DNA of 9,273 nt from an uncultured Erysipelotrichaceae bacterium. GTDB taxonomy: Bacteria > Bacillota_I > Bacilli_A > Erysipelotrichales > Erysipelotrichaceae. Positions 1 to 7,256 of the stretch are shown one piece after another (within the stretch, counting starts at the first letter, position 1; each line of letters starts with the position of its first letter). Location of the stretch: contig CACZPD010000111.1 of NCBI GenBank assembly GCA_902782955.1, positions 1 to 9,273 on the forward strand, in the 5' to 3' direction. Both the position numbers and the translations under genes were made by a program. Below the pieces are notes generated by a model that searched no databases, was not told where the DNA came from, and saw only the letters and a list, made by a program, of their open reading frames with translations.

Positions 1-665
1 GGCATCAGTTTGATTTCCGTTTCGATCACTTTGGGGTCTGCGTTTTCTTCCAGAACGACAAAGGCTTCACGGGTATGCTTCTGCCTTGTGGTCAGGACCG
101 GGTGTTCCCCGTTTCTGACGGATTCAAGGGCGGAAGGTACGGGAATCGTATACTGTCTGGCATCAGCGACGCCGGGGATCCGGCGGATGGCGTCGGAATG
201 GCCCTGGCTGAGGCCTTTGCCCCAGAATGTATAGTCGCTTCCATTGGGAAGGATGGCGTTGGAATAGGCACGGATCAGGGAGAACATACCCGGATCCCAG
301 CCGACGGAGATGATCGCTGTCTTGTTTCCTTCCTTCGCGGCTGCGTCGACATTGGCGAAGTGCTGCGATACGTTGGCGTGCGTATCAAAACTGTCGATGA
401 CATTGAAGTACTTCGCGTATTCCGGTGTCTGCACCGGCAGGTCCTTGGCGCTGCCGCCGCACAGCATCAGCACGTCGATCTTATCTGTCCATTCGAGGAT
501 CTGGCTGACCGGCAGGACAGGTACGTCTTCCGTGAGAATCGAAACAGTCTGCGGATTGCGCCGTGTAAATACAGCGACGAGCTCCATGTCGTTTGTTTCC
601 CTGATGGCACATTCAATGCCGCGGCCGAGGTTGCCGTATCCGAGGATACCGATCCTTGTTTTCAT
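1..665 (-). CDS. ddh: meso-diaminopimelate D-dehydrogenase, C-terminus cut by window edge
   Basis: Ddh catalyses NADPH-dependent reductive amination of tetrahydrodipicolinate to meso-DAP, replacing the longer acyl-intermediate branches of lysine synthesis. It is a cytoplasmic enzyme. The visible 221 codons start with a Rossmann nucleotide motif (GYGNLG, residues 9-14). They also carry the family signatures GWDPGMFS (122-129) and GLSQGHSDA (151-159), followed by RRIPGV. These closely resemble my recollection of the Corynebacterium glutamicum enzyme. The family is usually about 320-330 residues, so roughly the last 105 are off the left edge. The ATG (663-665) directly follows the dapB stop with no gap. 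A GGAGGG ribosome site lies inside the end of dapB, about 6 bases upstream, which implies translational coupling. It is the last visible gene of the lysA-dapA-dapB-ddh operon. The identification is firm. Confidence 0.95.
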   Translation of the reverse strand, partial: MKTRIGILGYGNLGRGIECAIRETNDMELVAVFTRRNPQTVSILTEDVPVLPVSQILEWTDKIDVLMLCGGSAKDLPVQTPEYAKYFNVIDSFDTHANVSQHFANVDAAAKEGNKTAIISVGWDPGMFSLIRAYSNAILPNGSDYTFWGKGLSQGHSDAIRRIPGVADARQYTIPVPSALESVRNGEHPVLTTRQKHTREAFVVLEENADPKVIETEIKLM

Positions 666-1379
666 TTATAGCCCTCCCAGCAGGTCGTTCATGGTATACA
701 TGCCTGCTTCCTTTCCTTCCAGGAATGCAGCGGCACGGATCGCGCCGTTGACGAAGATCATGCGGTTGTCCGCGTGATGGGTGATCGTAATGCTTTCGTT
801 TTCTCCGAAGAAATAGATGCTGTGGGTGCCGGCTTCGGTGCCTCCGCGCAGGGCGTGGACGCCGATCTCTTTTCCGCGCGCGCCGGTCATGCCTTCACGT
901 CCGTATACTTTTTTGAATTCATTGGCCGGATCGAGCAGTTCCAGCAGTGCTTTCGCTGTGCCGCTCGGAGCATCCTGTTTCTGGTTGTGGTGTGTTTCCG
1001 TCAGCTCGATATCAAATGTATCCTTTAACAGCGGTGCGGCTGTTTTGATCAGGGCGGAGAGCACAGCTACGCCGTAGGAATAATTGGCGCTGAAGAATAC
1101 AGGATTTGTCTCTGCTAACCGGTTCAGCTGTTCCTTCTGTTCCGGGGATAACCCGGTCGTCCCGTATACCAGGGCGCTGTTGTTTTTCCTGACATATTCA
1201 ATGACCCAGTCCAGGTTGTCGCGGTGGCTGAAGTCGATCACCATATCTGCCGGTTCCGCATTGTTTACGGCATCGAGGTCAAAGGCATCCGCCATTCCGG
1301 TTACGGTATATCCGGCGCTTTCCGCTGCTGTTTTGAGCAGGGAGCCCATCTTTCCTTTTCCGACGATCAGGATCTTCAT
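666..1379 (-). CDS. dapB: 4-hydroxy-tetrahydrodipicolinate reductase
   Basis: DapB reduces the DapA product to tetrahydrodipicolinate with NAD(P)H. The protein is 237 residues, shorter than the E. coli form (about 273) but within the range of short Firmicute and Thermotoga types. The N-terminal nucleotide-binding motif reads VGKGKMG (6-12), and VYGTTG (71-76) forms the second cofactor loop. The substrate and catalytic signature is present: E128, H130, H131, K134 and then DAPSGTA (136-142). The LRGG segment (177-180) is typical of the C-terminal half. The ATG overlaps the dapA stop in an ATGA arrangement, so translation is probably coupled to dapA. The stop codon TAA abuts the ddh start. No defect is visible. 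Confidence 0.96.
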   Translation of the reverse strand: MKILIVGKGKMGSLLKTAAESAGYTVTGMADAFDLDAVNNAEPADMVIDFSHRDNLDWVIEYVRKNNSALVYGTTGLSPEQKEQLNRLAETNPVFFSANYSYGVAVLSALIKTAAPLLKDTFDIELTETHHNQKQDAPSGTAKALLELLDPANEFKKVYGREGMTGARGKEIGVHALRGGTEAGTHSIYFFGENESITITHHADNRMIFVNGAIRAAAFLEGKEAGMYTMNDLLGGL

Positions 1380-2251
1380 AACAGACCGACCTTCTTCATT
1401 TCCGCGTACAGGTGTTCCTTGTTCTTTTCTGCCATGTCATAGAGAGGCAGCCGGTATCCGCCGACGTTGAAGCCCATGGCTCTCAGCGCTTCCTTGACCG
1501 GGATCGGGTTGACTTCACAGAACAGGGCATGGATGTAATCCAGGTATTTCTGCTGAATCTCGAGGGCTGCCTGATGGTTGCCCGCGAACCAGTTGGCTGT
1601 CAGGTCATGACATTCCTTCGGGTTGGTGTTTGCAAATACGCTGATGACGCCCGATCCGCCGAGGGAGAGGATCGGAACGATCATATCGTCGTTGCCGGAG
1701 TACATGACAAAGTCATCGCTCAGGAAACGGGAGATGCTTACCGCGTAGGAAATGTTGCCGCTGGCTTCCTTGATGCCGATGATATTCGGATGCTTGGACA
1801 GACGCTCAACAGCGCTGACGCTCAGGGAACATCCGGTCCTGCCCGGTACATTGTAGAGAATGCAGGGGGCGCTGACCTGGTCGGCTACTGTTGTGAAGTG
1901 GCGGATCATGCCTTCTTCGTTTGCCTTGTTGTAATACGGCGTGATGACCAGCAGGGCATCGGCACCGAGGTCCGCGTACTTCTTGCTTTTCATCAGCATC
2001 GTTGCGGTGTCGTTCGATCCGGATCCGGCAATGACAGGGACCTTGTGATTGACCTTTTTCAGGGTATATTCCACGACTGCGTCATCTTCCTCGTGTGTCA
2101 TGGTCGTACTTTCACCGGTCGTACCGAGCACCAGTATGCCGTCGGTGGAGTTGGAGAGATGCCAGTCCAGCAATTCTCCGAGTGCTTCGAAATTAACGCT
2201 TCCGTCTTCATGGAACGGTGTGACTAAAGCGACGATTGAACCTTTGATCAT
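1376..2251 (-). CDS. dapA: 4-hydroxy-tetrahydrodipicolinate synthase
   Basis: DapA condenses pyruvate with aspartate semialdehyde, the committed step of DAP/lysine synthesis. The 291-residue length matches the family. The active-site residues fall at the same numbers as in E. coli DapA: T44 and T45 in GTTGES (43-48), Y107 in TPYYN, Y133 and R138 in YNVPGRT (133-139), and Schiff-base K161 in GIKEASG. The start is supported by a strong GGAGGAA site ending 2 to 3 bases before ATG. The lysA stop codon TAG lies only a few bases upstream and overlaps the first G of that site (GATATAGGAGG), so lysA and dapA are tightly linked. Its 3' end overlaps dapB by 4 bases. As second gene of the operon it should follow the lysine riboswitch upstream of lysA. 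Confidence 0.97.
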   Translation of the reverse strand: MIKGSIVALVTPFHEDGSVNFEALGELLDWHLSNSTDGILVLGTTGESTTMTHEEDDAVVEYTLKKVNHKVPVIAGSGSNDTATMLMKSKKYADLGADALLVITPYYNKANEEGMIRHFTTVADQVSAPCILYNVPGRTGCSLSVSAVERLSKHPNIIGIKEASGNISYAVSISRFLSDDFVMYSGNDDMIVPILSLGGSGVISVFANTNPKECHDLTANWFAGNHQAALEIQQKYLDYIHALFCEVNPIPVKEALRAMGFNVGGYRLPLYDMAEKNKEHLYAEMKKVGLL

Positions 2252-2259
2252 ATTTCCTC

Positions 2260-3516
2260 CTATATCTCCAGTGAGATCAGATGTTCGAATGTTTCACGCT
2301 GTATGACGATCCTCGACTTTCCTTCTGCCGCAAATACTACAGCGGGAAGCGGGATCTTGTTGTAATGACTTGCCATCGAGTAACCGTAGGCACCGGTGGA
2401 TTTCAGGACCAGCAGGTCGCCGGTCTGTATTTCCGGGAGTTTAATGCTGTCGATCAGGATGTCCCCGGATTCGCAGCATTTGCCGGCGATCGTATATTCT
2501 GTCGTTTTTTCCTGTTCTTCCTTACCGGCAATGAATGCATCGTATTTTGCCTGGTAGAGGGCAGGACGGATATTGTCGTTCATCCCGCCGTCGGCGAAGG
2601 CGTATGTTTTGCCGGGTGTTTTCTTGATATAGCCTGCGGTGTAGATATTGAATCCGGCTTCAGCTACGATGCTGCGGCCGGGTTCGATCAGGACCTTCCG
2701 CACAGGCTCTTTCAGTTTTTTGTTTTCTTCCTCGCACCGGGAGATGATATACCGGCACATCTCGGGAACCGGTGTCGGGTGATCCTCTTGCAGATACGCT
2801 GCCGCGAAGCCGCCGCCGAGGTTGACCGTCTGTACAGGTATGCCGTAAACGGTGTTCAGCCTGTCCGCGAATGCGAACATCTTGCGGATCTCTTCGCCGA
2901 ATGCGTCTGTATCGAAGATTTGGGAACCGATATGGGCATGGATGCCGTCGAATATGATGTTTTTCCTTTTCTGCAGGGTGCGGATCGTTTCGATGATCTC
3001 GTCTTCATGCAGGAGGGAAATACCGAATTTGGAATCCACATAGGCAGTCGCGATGTAATGATGTGTATGTGCTTCCACACCGGGGTTGATCCTGAGCAGG
3101 GTACGGACTGTTTTGTATTGTCCGCTCATTTTATCAGCCAGCAGTTCCGCTTCCGCCAGGTTGTCCACAACGATCGTCCCGATATTGTGCGCGATGGCAT
3201 AATCCAGTTCGGCCGGGGTCTTGTTGTTGCCGTGGAAATAGATATTTGCCGGATCAAAGCCGGCAGCCAGGGCGGTATACATTTCGCCCTGCGACACGAC
3301 ATCCAGTCCCAGTTCGTATTCTTTTGCGAGAGATACGATCGCTTTACAGCTGAAGGCTTTGGATGCGTACAGTACGCCGGTTTCCAGTGCATCTGAGCGG
3401 AAGGATGATGCGTACGCAGAAAGTTTCTGCCGCAGGACTTCCTCATCATATACACACAGCGGTGTTCCGTATGTTTCTGCCAGTGTCTGAATGGATACGC
3501 CTCCGATTGCCTTCAT
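2260..3516 (-). CDS. lysA: diaminopimelate decarboxylase
   Basis: LysA is a PLP enzyme of the alanine racemase-like fold III group that decarboxylates meso-DAP to L-lysine, the last pathway step. At 418 residues it has the usual length. Key sites are the PLP lysine K53 in YASKAF (50-55), HIGSQ (195-199), the phosphate loop GGGF (234-237), EPGRS (278-282), CESGD (348-352) from the partner-subunit active site, and GAYG (375-378). I chose the ATG at 3514-3516 because GGAGGT lies 4 bases upstream. A longer in-frame reading to 3573 would run back through the terminator hairpin and is unlikely. It is the first gene of the operon, immediately after the lysine riboswitch and its terminator, so lysine should reduce expression of all four genes. 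Confidence 0.97.
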   Translation of the reverse strand: MKAIGGVSIQTLAETYGTPLCVYDEEVLRQKLSAYASSFRSDALETGVLYASKAFSCKAIVSLAKEYELGLDVVSQGEMYTALAAGFDPANIYFHGNNKTPAELDYAIAHNIGTIVVDNLAEAELLADKMSGQYKTVRTLLRINPGVEAHTHHYIATAYVDSKFGISLLHEDEIIETIRTLQKRKNIIFDGIHAHIGSQIFDTDAFGEEIRKMFAFADRLNTVYGIPVQTVNLGGGFAAAYLQEDHPTPVPEMCRYIISRCEEENKKLKEPVRKVLIEPGRSIVAEAGFNIYTAGYIKKTPGKTYAFADGGMNDNIRPALYQAKYDAFIAGKEEQEKTTEYTIAGKCCESGDILIDSIKLPEIQTGDLLVLKSTGAYGYSMASHYNKIPLPAVVFAAEGKSRIVIQRETFEHLISLEI

Positions 3517-3526
3517 AAATACCTCC

Positions 3527-3557
3527 AATAAAAATGCCGGCAGAGCGCTGCCGGCAT
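3527..3557 (-). terminator. riboswitch-controlled intrinsic terminator before lysA
   Basis: On the minus strand a perfect 10-bp stem, ATGCCGGCAG with CTGCCGGCAT, closes a 4-base loop. It is followed by TTTTATT and then the lysA ribosome site. This is a textbook GC-rich intrinsic terminator placed between the riboswitch aptamer and the first gene. The 5' arm plus loop (GGCAGCGC, plus-strand 3545-3552) can alternatively pair with GTGCTGTC (plus-strand 3576-3583). That segment includes the 3' strand of helix P1. This gives a standard switch: lysine-bound aptamer allows the terminator, and free aptamer allows the antiterminator. Confidence 0.9.
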
Positions 3558-3569
3558 GATCATTTCCTA

Positions 3570-3735
3570 CCATCTGACAGCACTCCTGCTTTCGCAGACA
3601 GTCTGACGGATATTCTCCGTCAGCCCACCGTCTGTCAGTGCCCTGACAGGCAGTTCGGCGGAATTGCTTTTACCGGGCATCAGACGCCTGCCGGCTCTGC
3701 CTGATATCGTCGTTCCCGCGCCTCTATCGTGATGG
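3570..3735 (-). promoter_or_regulatory. lysine riboswitch (L-box) aptamer
   Basis: All five helices can be traced on the minus strand. P1 is CCATC-AC-GATAG (plus-strand 3724-3735) with CTGTC-A-GATGG (3570-3580). The conserved junction GATAGAGGCGC follows, as in known L-boxes. P2 includes ATCAG/CTGAT and closes near the conserved CCGCCGAA (3653-3660). P3 is a perfect 7-bp hairpin, CTGTCAG/CTGACAG (3632-3649). P4 is TGACGGA/TCCGTCA (3604-3622). P5 is CTGC-GAAA-GCAG with a GNRA loop (3586-3597), followed by the conserved GGAG. The gene order and downstream terminator fit lysine-dependent premature termination of the lysA operon. Confidence 0.93.
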
Positions 3736-3739
3736 GTGT

Positions 3740-3768
3740 ATTTTATCATTCCTTAATTATTAAAACAA
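3740..3768 (-). promoter_or_regulatory. promoter of the lysA-dapA-dapB-ddh operon
   Basis: The minus strand shows a -35-like TTGTTT (plus-strand 3763-3768), a 17-base spacer and an extended -10, TGATAAAAT, with hexamer TAAAAT at 3740-3745. Transcription would start near 3732-3735, just at the 5' strand of riboswitch helix P1, which is the expected geometry. Confidence 0.75.
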
Positions 3769-3888
3769 CATAACGGAACAATTATTTACATATTTCTGAA
3801 AATATTTTGCATCATTTATGAAAACATTTACATTTTTGTCTTCGGATTAGCTTCTTTCCACGTGATAAAATAATGCGGGGAGTTAATT
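3745..3888. other. AT-rich divergent intergenic region
   Basis: This spacer separates the leftward lysine operon from the rightward glycosyltransferase. It is clearly more AT-rich than the genes on either side. A TGATAAAAT element at 3863-3871 on the plus strand matches an extended -10 and duplicates the 9-mer in the lysA promoter. It has no good -35 and would start transcription almost at the GGGGAG ribosome site (3877-3882), so I regard it as a weak candidate. I see no gene, RNA or larger repeat here. Confidence 0.4.
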
Positions 3889-4884
3889 ATGGATCTGATC
3901 AGCGTACTCATACCGGTTTATAAAGTCGAAAAATATCTGGATGAATGTATTGAATCTGTTGTCACCCAGACATATGAAAATCTTGAAATCATTCTGGTGG
4001 ATGACGGTTCTCCGGACAGATGCCCGGAAATGTGTGATGCATGGGCAGAAAAGGATTCCCGTATCAGGGTGATCCACAAGGAGAACGGAGGTCTTTCCGA
4101 TGCCAGGAATGTCGGAATGGCTGCTTCAACCGGTACGTTTATCGCACACATTGACAGTGATGATATTCTGGAGCCTGAATATATTGAATATCTATATCAG
4201 GCAATCTGCGAAACCGGCGCTGATGTTTCTGAGTGCGCATATCGGAAATTCAGGGAAATACCCGAAAAGGCCAATAATACCTCTGAAGGCATGTGTCCAC
4301 CTGTGAACATAACGAGAGAAGAAGCGTTGTATCATTTCAGCAACTGTCTTGAGCCGGTAAATCATCAGGTCTGGAATAAACTATATCGCAGAGAGTTAAT
4401 TGAGGATGAGCTTTTTATATATGGCCGGCTGGCACAGGATGTACTGTTTTCGTGTCATGTTTTCGGAAAATGCAATAAGATTGCGCATATTGATAATGTA
4501 CTCTATCATTGGCGGGTTCATCCGGGAAGCGCAACTGTTAAGTTTTACAGACAGCGTCTGGATATGCTTGAAACATACTGGCTGAGTCTGAAGTATCTTG
4601 AGGAGTTCTATCCTCAGTTCACCAAAGATCTCAAAAATCGATATATTACAGTGTGTTTCGGCATATACGCATGGATACTGGAGTACGGTTCGGAAGAAAG
4701 CAGAGCCGAGGCAATGAAAACGGTAAATGCATACAGGCGCAGGATCAGATACAGTAAAGAAGAATGGGCGTCCTGTTCTTTTAAAGACAAGATAAGGTAC
4801 ATTTGTTCCATGCCGGCTCTGATCAAATTTTCAGTGACAGCCAGAAATACGATCGGCGGTTTTGTTTCCTCCAGGAGAAAATAA
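3889..4884 (+). CDS. family 2 (GT-A fold) glycosyltransferase
   Basis: This 331-residue protein likely transfers a sugar from a nucleotide-sugar to a cell-surface polysaccharide or glycolipid acceptor. The N-terminal GT-A domain opens with SVLIPVYKVEKYLDEC (5-20), then VDDGSPD (37-43) and the metal-binding DSDD (89-92). The segment NGGLSDARNVG (66-76) is typical of EpsJ/CpsIJ-like family 2 enzymes. The C-terminal part has no obvious membrane segments and looks soluble or peripheral. The start has GGGGAG 6 bases upstream. It is a lone glycosyltransferase rather than part of a visible capsule cluster, and it is followed 16 bases later by an aldo/keto reductase, probably in the same transcript. 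Base composition is more AT-rich than the lysine operon. Donor and acceptor cannot be told from sequence. Confidence 0.9.
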   Translation: MDLISVLIPVYKVEKYLDECIESVVTQTYENLEIILVDDGSPDRCPEMCDAWAEKDSRIRVIHKENGGLSDARNVGMAASTGTFIAHIDSDDILEPEYIEYLYQAICETGADVSECAYRKFREIPEKANNTSEGMCPPVNITREEALYHFSNCLEPVNHQVWNKLYRRELIEDELFIYGRLAQDVLFSCHVFGKCNKIAHIDNVLYHWRVHPGSATVKFYRQRLDMLETYWLSLKYLEEFYPQFTKDLKNRYITVCFGIYAWILEYGSEESRAEAMKTVNAYRRRIRYSKEEWASCSFKDKIRYICSMPALIKFSVTARNTIGGFVSSRRK

Positions 4885-4900
4885 ACAAAGGAGTCTGATG

Positions 4901-5887
4901 ATGAAGTATACAGAAATCGGGAATACCGGTATCAGAATATCCAGGCTGTGTATAGGCGGAATGTCTTTCGGCAAGGCATCGGAAGATTTTTACTTATGGA
5001 CACTGGATCCGGAACAGACAAAGGAAATGATCGCCTATGCGTATGACCTGGGTGTGAATTTTATCGATACAGCCAATCAATACAGCTTTGGGACAAGTGA
5101 AGAGTATATCGGCAAAGCAATAAAGGATCTGGGCATACCAAGGGAAAAGATCATAATCGCTTCGAAGGTATATTACAACGAAGGAAAACTGTCACGGAAA
5201 GCTATCCTAAAGGAAATTGATGGAACGCTGGAAAGACTGGGTACAGATTATGTAGACCTGTACCAGATCCACAGGTTTGACTATGATACCCCGGTCGAGG
5301 AAACGCTGGAAACGCTGGACAGTCTGGTAAAAACCGGAAAAGTCAGGGCAATCGGCGCTTCTGCTATGTATGGGTATCAGTTCCACAATATGCAGATATG
5401 TGCGGAGAAACATAGGTGGACCATGTTCTCAAGCATGCAGAATCATTACAATCTGTTATACAGGGAAGACGAGAGGGAACTCATTCCCATCTGTGAACAA
5501 TACGGGGTATCCCGCCTGTCATACAGTCCGCTGGCGGGCGGACATCTCGCACATACCGGATGGGATTCCGGATCAAAGAGAAGTGAAACGGACAAGGTCC
5601 TGAAGCGCAGATATGATCATGCGGCGGAAAACGATATCCGTATTGTGGAACGGGTGAAGGATGTAGCGGATAAGCATCATGTCTCCATGAGCGAAGCAGC
5701 CCTGGCATGGCAGTATGCCAGAGGGGTTGCGGCACCAATCGTCGGGGCCACAAAAAAGAATCACTTTGAAGCGGCAGCAAAAGCCATAGATCTTGAACTG
5801 GACAAAGAAGATATCACGTATCTGGAAGAGCTGTATGAGCCGCATAAGGTCACCGGGGCTATTCCGAGACCGGCAGGAAGGGAATGA
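4901..5887 (+). CDS. aldo/keto reductase, YajO-like
   Basis: This is a NAD(P)H-dependent oxidoreductase of the AKR superfamily with a TIM-barrel fold, 328 residues. The catalytic tetrad is visible: D56 and Y61 in FIDTANQYS, K89 in ASKVYY, and H124 in YQIHRFDYDTP. Segments such as RLCIGGMSFG, QIHRFDY and MQNHYNLLYREDERE closely parallel E. coli YajO. The physiological substrate of that group is not settled, so I give no gene symbol. The ATG at 4901 sits 7 bases after AAAGGAG. A second ATG at 4898 is also possible and adds one Met. The reading frame continues upstream into the glycosyltransferase end, but that extension lacks a ribosome site. It is likely cotranscribed with the upstream gene. 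Confidence 0.9.
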   Translation: MKYTEIGNTGIRISRLCIGGMSFGKASEDFYLWTLDPEQTKEMIAYAYDLGVNFIDTANQYSFGTSEEYIGKAIKDLGIPREKIIIASKVYYNEGKLSRKAILKEIDGTLERLGTDYVDLYQIHRFDYDTPVEETLETLDSLVKTGKVRAIGASAMYGYQFHNMQICAEKHRWTMFSSMQNHYNLLYREDERELIPICEQYGVSRLSYSPLAGGHLAHTGWDSGSKRSETDKVLKRRYDHAAENDIRIVERVKDVADKHHVSMSEAALAWQYARGVAAPIVGATKKNHFEAAAKAIDLELDKEDITYLEELYEPHKVTGAIPRPAGRE

Positions 5888-5914
5888 AAGATCATTCTCT
5901 TTTTTTGATCTTTC
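5886..5914 (+). terminator. possible weak stem-loop after the aldo/keto reductase
   Basis: GAAAGATCA pairs with TGATCTTTC around an 11-base, T-rich loop, starting inside the aldo/keto reductase stop codon. The stem is AT-rich and is followed by TTACTG rather than a clean T run. It could be a weak terminator or processing site, and it may separate the upstream pair of genes from the Rpn-family gene. Confidence 0.35.
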
Positions 5915-5951
5915 TTACTGTCAGCGAATAAAGCAGGCAGGAGGGAAAGAC

Positions 5952-6767
5952 ATGAAAGAAAAAACATTTGATGAACTGACGATACAGGATGACTTTATAT
6001 TCGGGAAAGTAATGCAGGACATGAAGAACCTGAGACCGCTGCTGGAAAGGATCCTGCCGGAGATCGACTTTACAGATCTGAAATGCATTATCCCGCAGAA
6101 AAGCATGGAAGAGTATTACGGGAAGCACGGGATCCGGGTGGATGTGTTCACGGAAGATGATGAACATATGTTCTCTGTGGAGATGCAGGTGGGAAAGAAA
6201 GAGGATCTGGCGAAGAGGACGAGGTATTATCAGTCGGTCATGGATATGGATGATCTGCTCAAAGGGCAGGATTACTGGGAACTGAGGAAACAGTACGTGA
6301 TATTCATCTGCCCGAAGGATCCTTTTGATGATAACATGATGATGTATACATACAGGAATGTATGCGAAGAGACGGGGAAAGAATTAGGAGATGAAACGAC
6401 AGTCATCTTTCTCAATTGTGAAGGAAAGAACAGGGAGAAGTATCCGCAGCTGAAGGCGTTTGCGGAGTATGTCAACGGAAAAGAGAGTGAAGACAGTTAT
6501 ATCCGTCAGCTGGAAGAGGAAGTGCGGAAAGCAAAGATGGATCCTGTATGGAGGGCAGAGTTTATGGATATGAGATCAAAACTTCATTATGAGAGAAGAG
6601 AAGGCCGGGAAGAGGGCATGAAAAAAGGCCGGGAAGAAGGACATGCACAAAGAAATCGGGAACTGATCCTTTCTTTGCATCAGAAGAATAAAACAGATGA
6701 AGAAATAGCTGAACTGCTGGATCTTGGCATTGAGGAAGTGAAAAACATCCTGCTATCTTTGAAATAG
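5952..6767 (+). CDS. Rpn-family PD-(D/E)XK nuclease / transposase-like protein
   Basis: This 271-residue protein belongs to the Rpn (recombination-promoting nuclease, transposase_31-like PD-(D/E)XK) family. E. coli RpnA-type members are reported as DNA endonucleases that promote RecA-independent recombination. The N-terminus TIQDDFIFGKVM (10-21) is the family hallmark. The nuclease core shows D64 in IRVDVF and E77-x-Q79 in SVEMQV, and the following K-x-D-L-x-x-R-x-R-Y-Y-Q segment is also typical. The C-terminus has a charged stretch rich in REEG/KKGREEG (about 217-232) and a short helical tail with a DEEIAELLDL pattern. The ATG at 5952 follows AGGAGGG by 6 bases. The frame extends upstream into the preceding gene but lacks support there. 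No inverted repeats, target duplications or partner transposase were found, so this looks like a stand-alone gene. Confidence 0.88.
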   Translation: MKEKTFDELTIQDDFIFGKVMQDMKNLRPLLERILPEIDFTDLKCIIPQKSMEEYYGKHGIRVDVFTEDDEHMFSVEMQVGKKEDLAKRTRYYQSVMDMDDLLKGQDYWELRKQYVIFICPKDPFDDNMMMYTYRNVCEETGKELGDETTVIFLNCEGKNREKYPQLKAFAEYVNGKESEDSYIRQLEEEVRKAKMDPVWRAEFMDMRSKLHYERREGREEGMKKGREEGHAQRNRELILSLHQKNKTDEEIAELLDLGIEEVKNILLSLK

Positions 6768-6787
6768 ATAACAACAATAGAACAAGT

Positions 6788-7237
6788 ATGAAAATTGAAA
6801 AATATTTTAAAAGTGATGATCAGAAACTCTGGCTGGATGAGATAGGAAAATGTGACTGGAGAGCAGGGAAGCATTTATATGAATATCTCCGGAATCACAG
6901 GCTGAAAGATCTCTGCGGTGAAAAGACGGAGGTGCTGCTTTTAACGGAAGGCAGCGCACTCGTCTCTTTTTGTACATATGCAGAGAAGGATGATATTCCG
7001 GACACGGATCTGAAACCGTGGATCGGGTTTGTATATACGTTTCCGCAATACCGGGGACATCGTTATATCGGAAAGCTGCTGACATACGCGGAATCATTGG
7101 CGGCAGAAGATGGATTTGAACAGATCTATATTTCCACCGATGAAGAAGGATTATATGAAAAATACGGTTATGAATTATGTGGATTCATGAAAGACCGGCG
7201 CGGCGGAGACAGCAGGATATACAGTAAAAAAGTATAA
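6788..7237 (+). CDS. GNAT-family N-acetyltransferase
   Basis: This 149-residue protein contains a GNAT acetyl-CoA fold. The core strand WIGFVYTFPQYRGHRYIG followed by KLLTYAESLAAEDG gives the motif A pattern (YRGHRYIGKLL) that binds the cofactor pyrophosphate. The later YISTDEEGLYEKYGYEL matches the motif B strand and loop. Substrate specificity is not predictable, and candidates range from small amines to protein N-termini. It starts 20 bases after the Rpn-family stop, and no terminator is seen between them, so the two may share a transcript. The region before its ATG (AACAATAGAACAAGT) has no recognisable Shine-Dalgarno, so its expression may be weak or coupled. The length and the complete fold argue that it is a real gene. 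Confidence 0.85.
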   Translation: MKIEKYFKSDDQKLWLDEIGKCDWRAGKHLYEYLRNHRLKDLCGEKTEVLLLTEGSALVSFCTYAEKDDIPDTDLKPWIGFVYTFPQYRGHRYIGKLLTYAESLAAEDGFEQIYISTDEEGLYEKYGYELCGFMKDRRGGDSRIYSKKV

Positions 7238-7244
7238 AGTCGTA

Positions 7245-7250
7245 TATAAT
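7245..7250 (+). promoter_or_regulatory. -10 element of the rpiR-type gene
   Basis: A perfect TATAAT lies 7 bases after the GNAT stop codon and about 35 bases before the regulator ATG. I do not see a good -35 at 16-18 bases upstream. Transcription would begin near 7256-7258, at the edge of the GGAATAAATTCC palindrome. Confidence 0.6.
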
Positions 7251-7256
7251 GAGAGT

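Noticed and set aside
75..671. Plus-strand open frame antisense to ddh (198 codons)
   Set aside because: It lies wholly against the clear Ddh reading on the other strand and lacks a ribosome site.
1412..2227. Plus-strand open frame antisense to dapA (271 codons)
   Set aside because: DapA is unmistakable on the minus strand with all catalytic residues, so this frame is a shadow.
2281..3396. Long plus-strand open frame (371 codons) antisense to lysA
   Set aside because: It mirrors the codon bias of a well-supported lysA on the other strand, has no ribosome site, and its translation resembles no family I know.
3517..3573. 19-residue N-terminal extension of LysA
   Set aside because: It would translate the terminator hairpin; the downstream ATG has a strong ribosome site and gives the normal family N-terminus.
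3567..3749. 60-codon minus-strand frame upstream of lysA
   Set aside because: It coincides with the lysine riboswitch; the bases are explained by RNA helices, and the frame would begin before the predicted transcription start.
3799..3808. AAAATATTTT palindrome in the divergent spacer
   Set aside because: Such short AT palindromes are expected by chance in a very AT-rich spacer, and it is not linked to a promoter I can support.
5793..5951. 53-residue upstream extension of the Rpn-family protein
   Set aside because: It overlaps the end of the aldo/keto reductase in another frame and has no family resemblance; the ATG at 5952 has AGGAGGG upstream and the family N-terminus.
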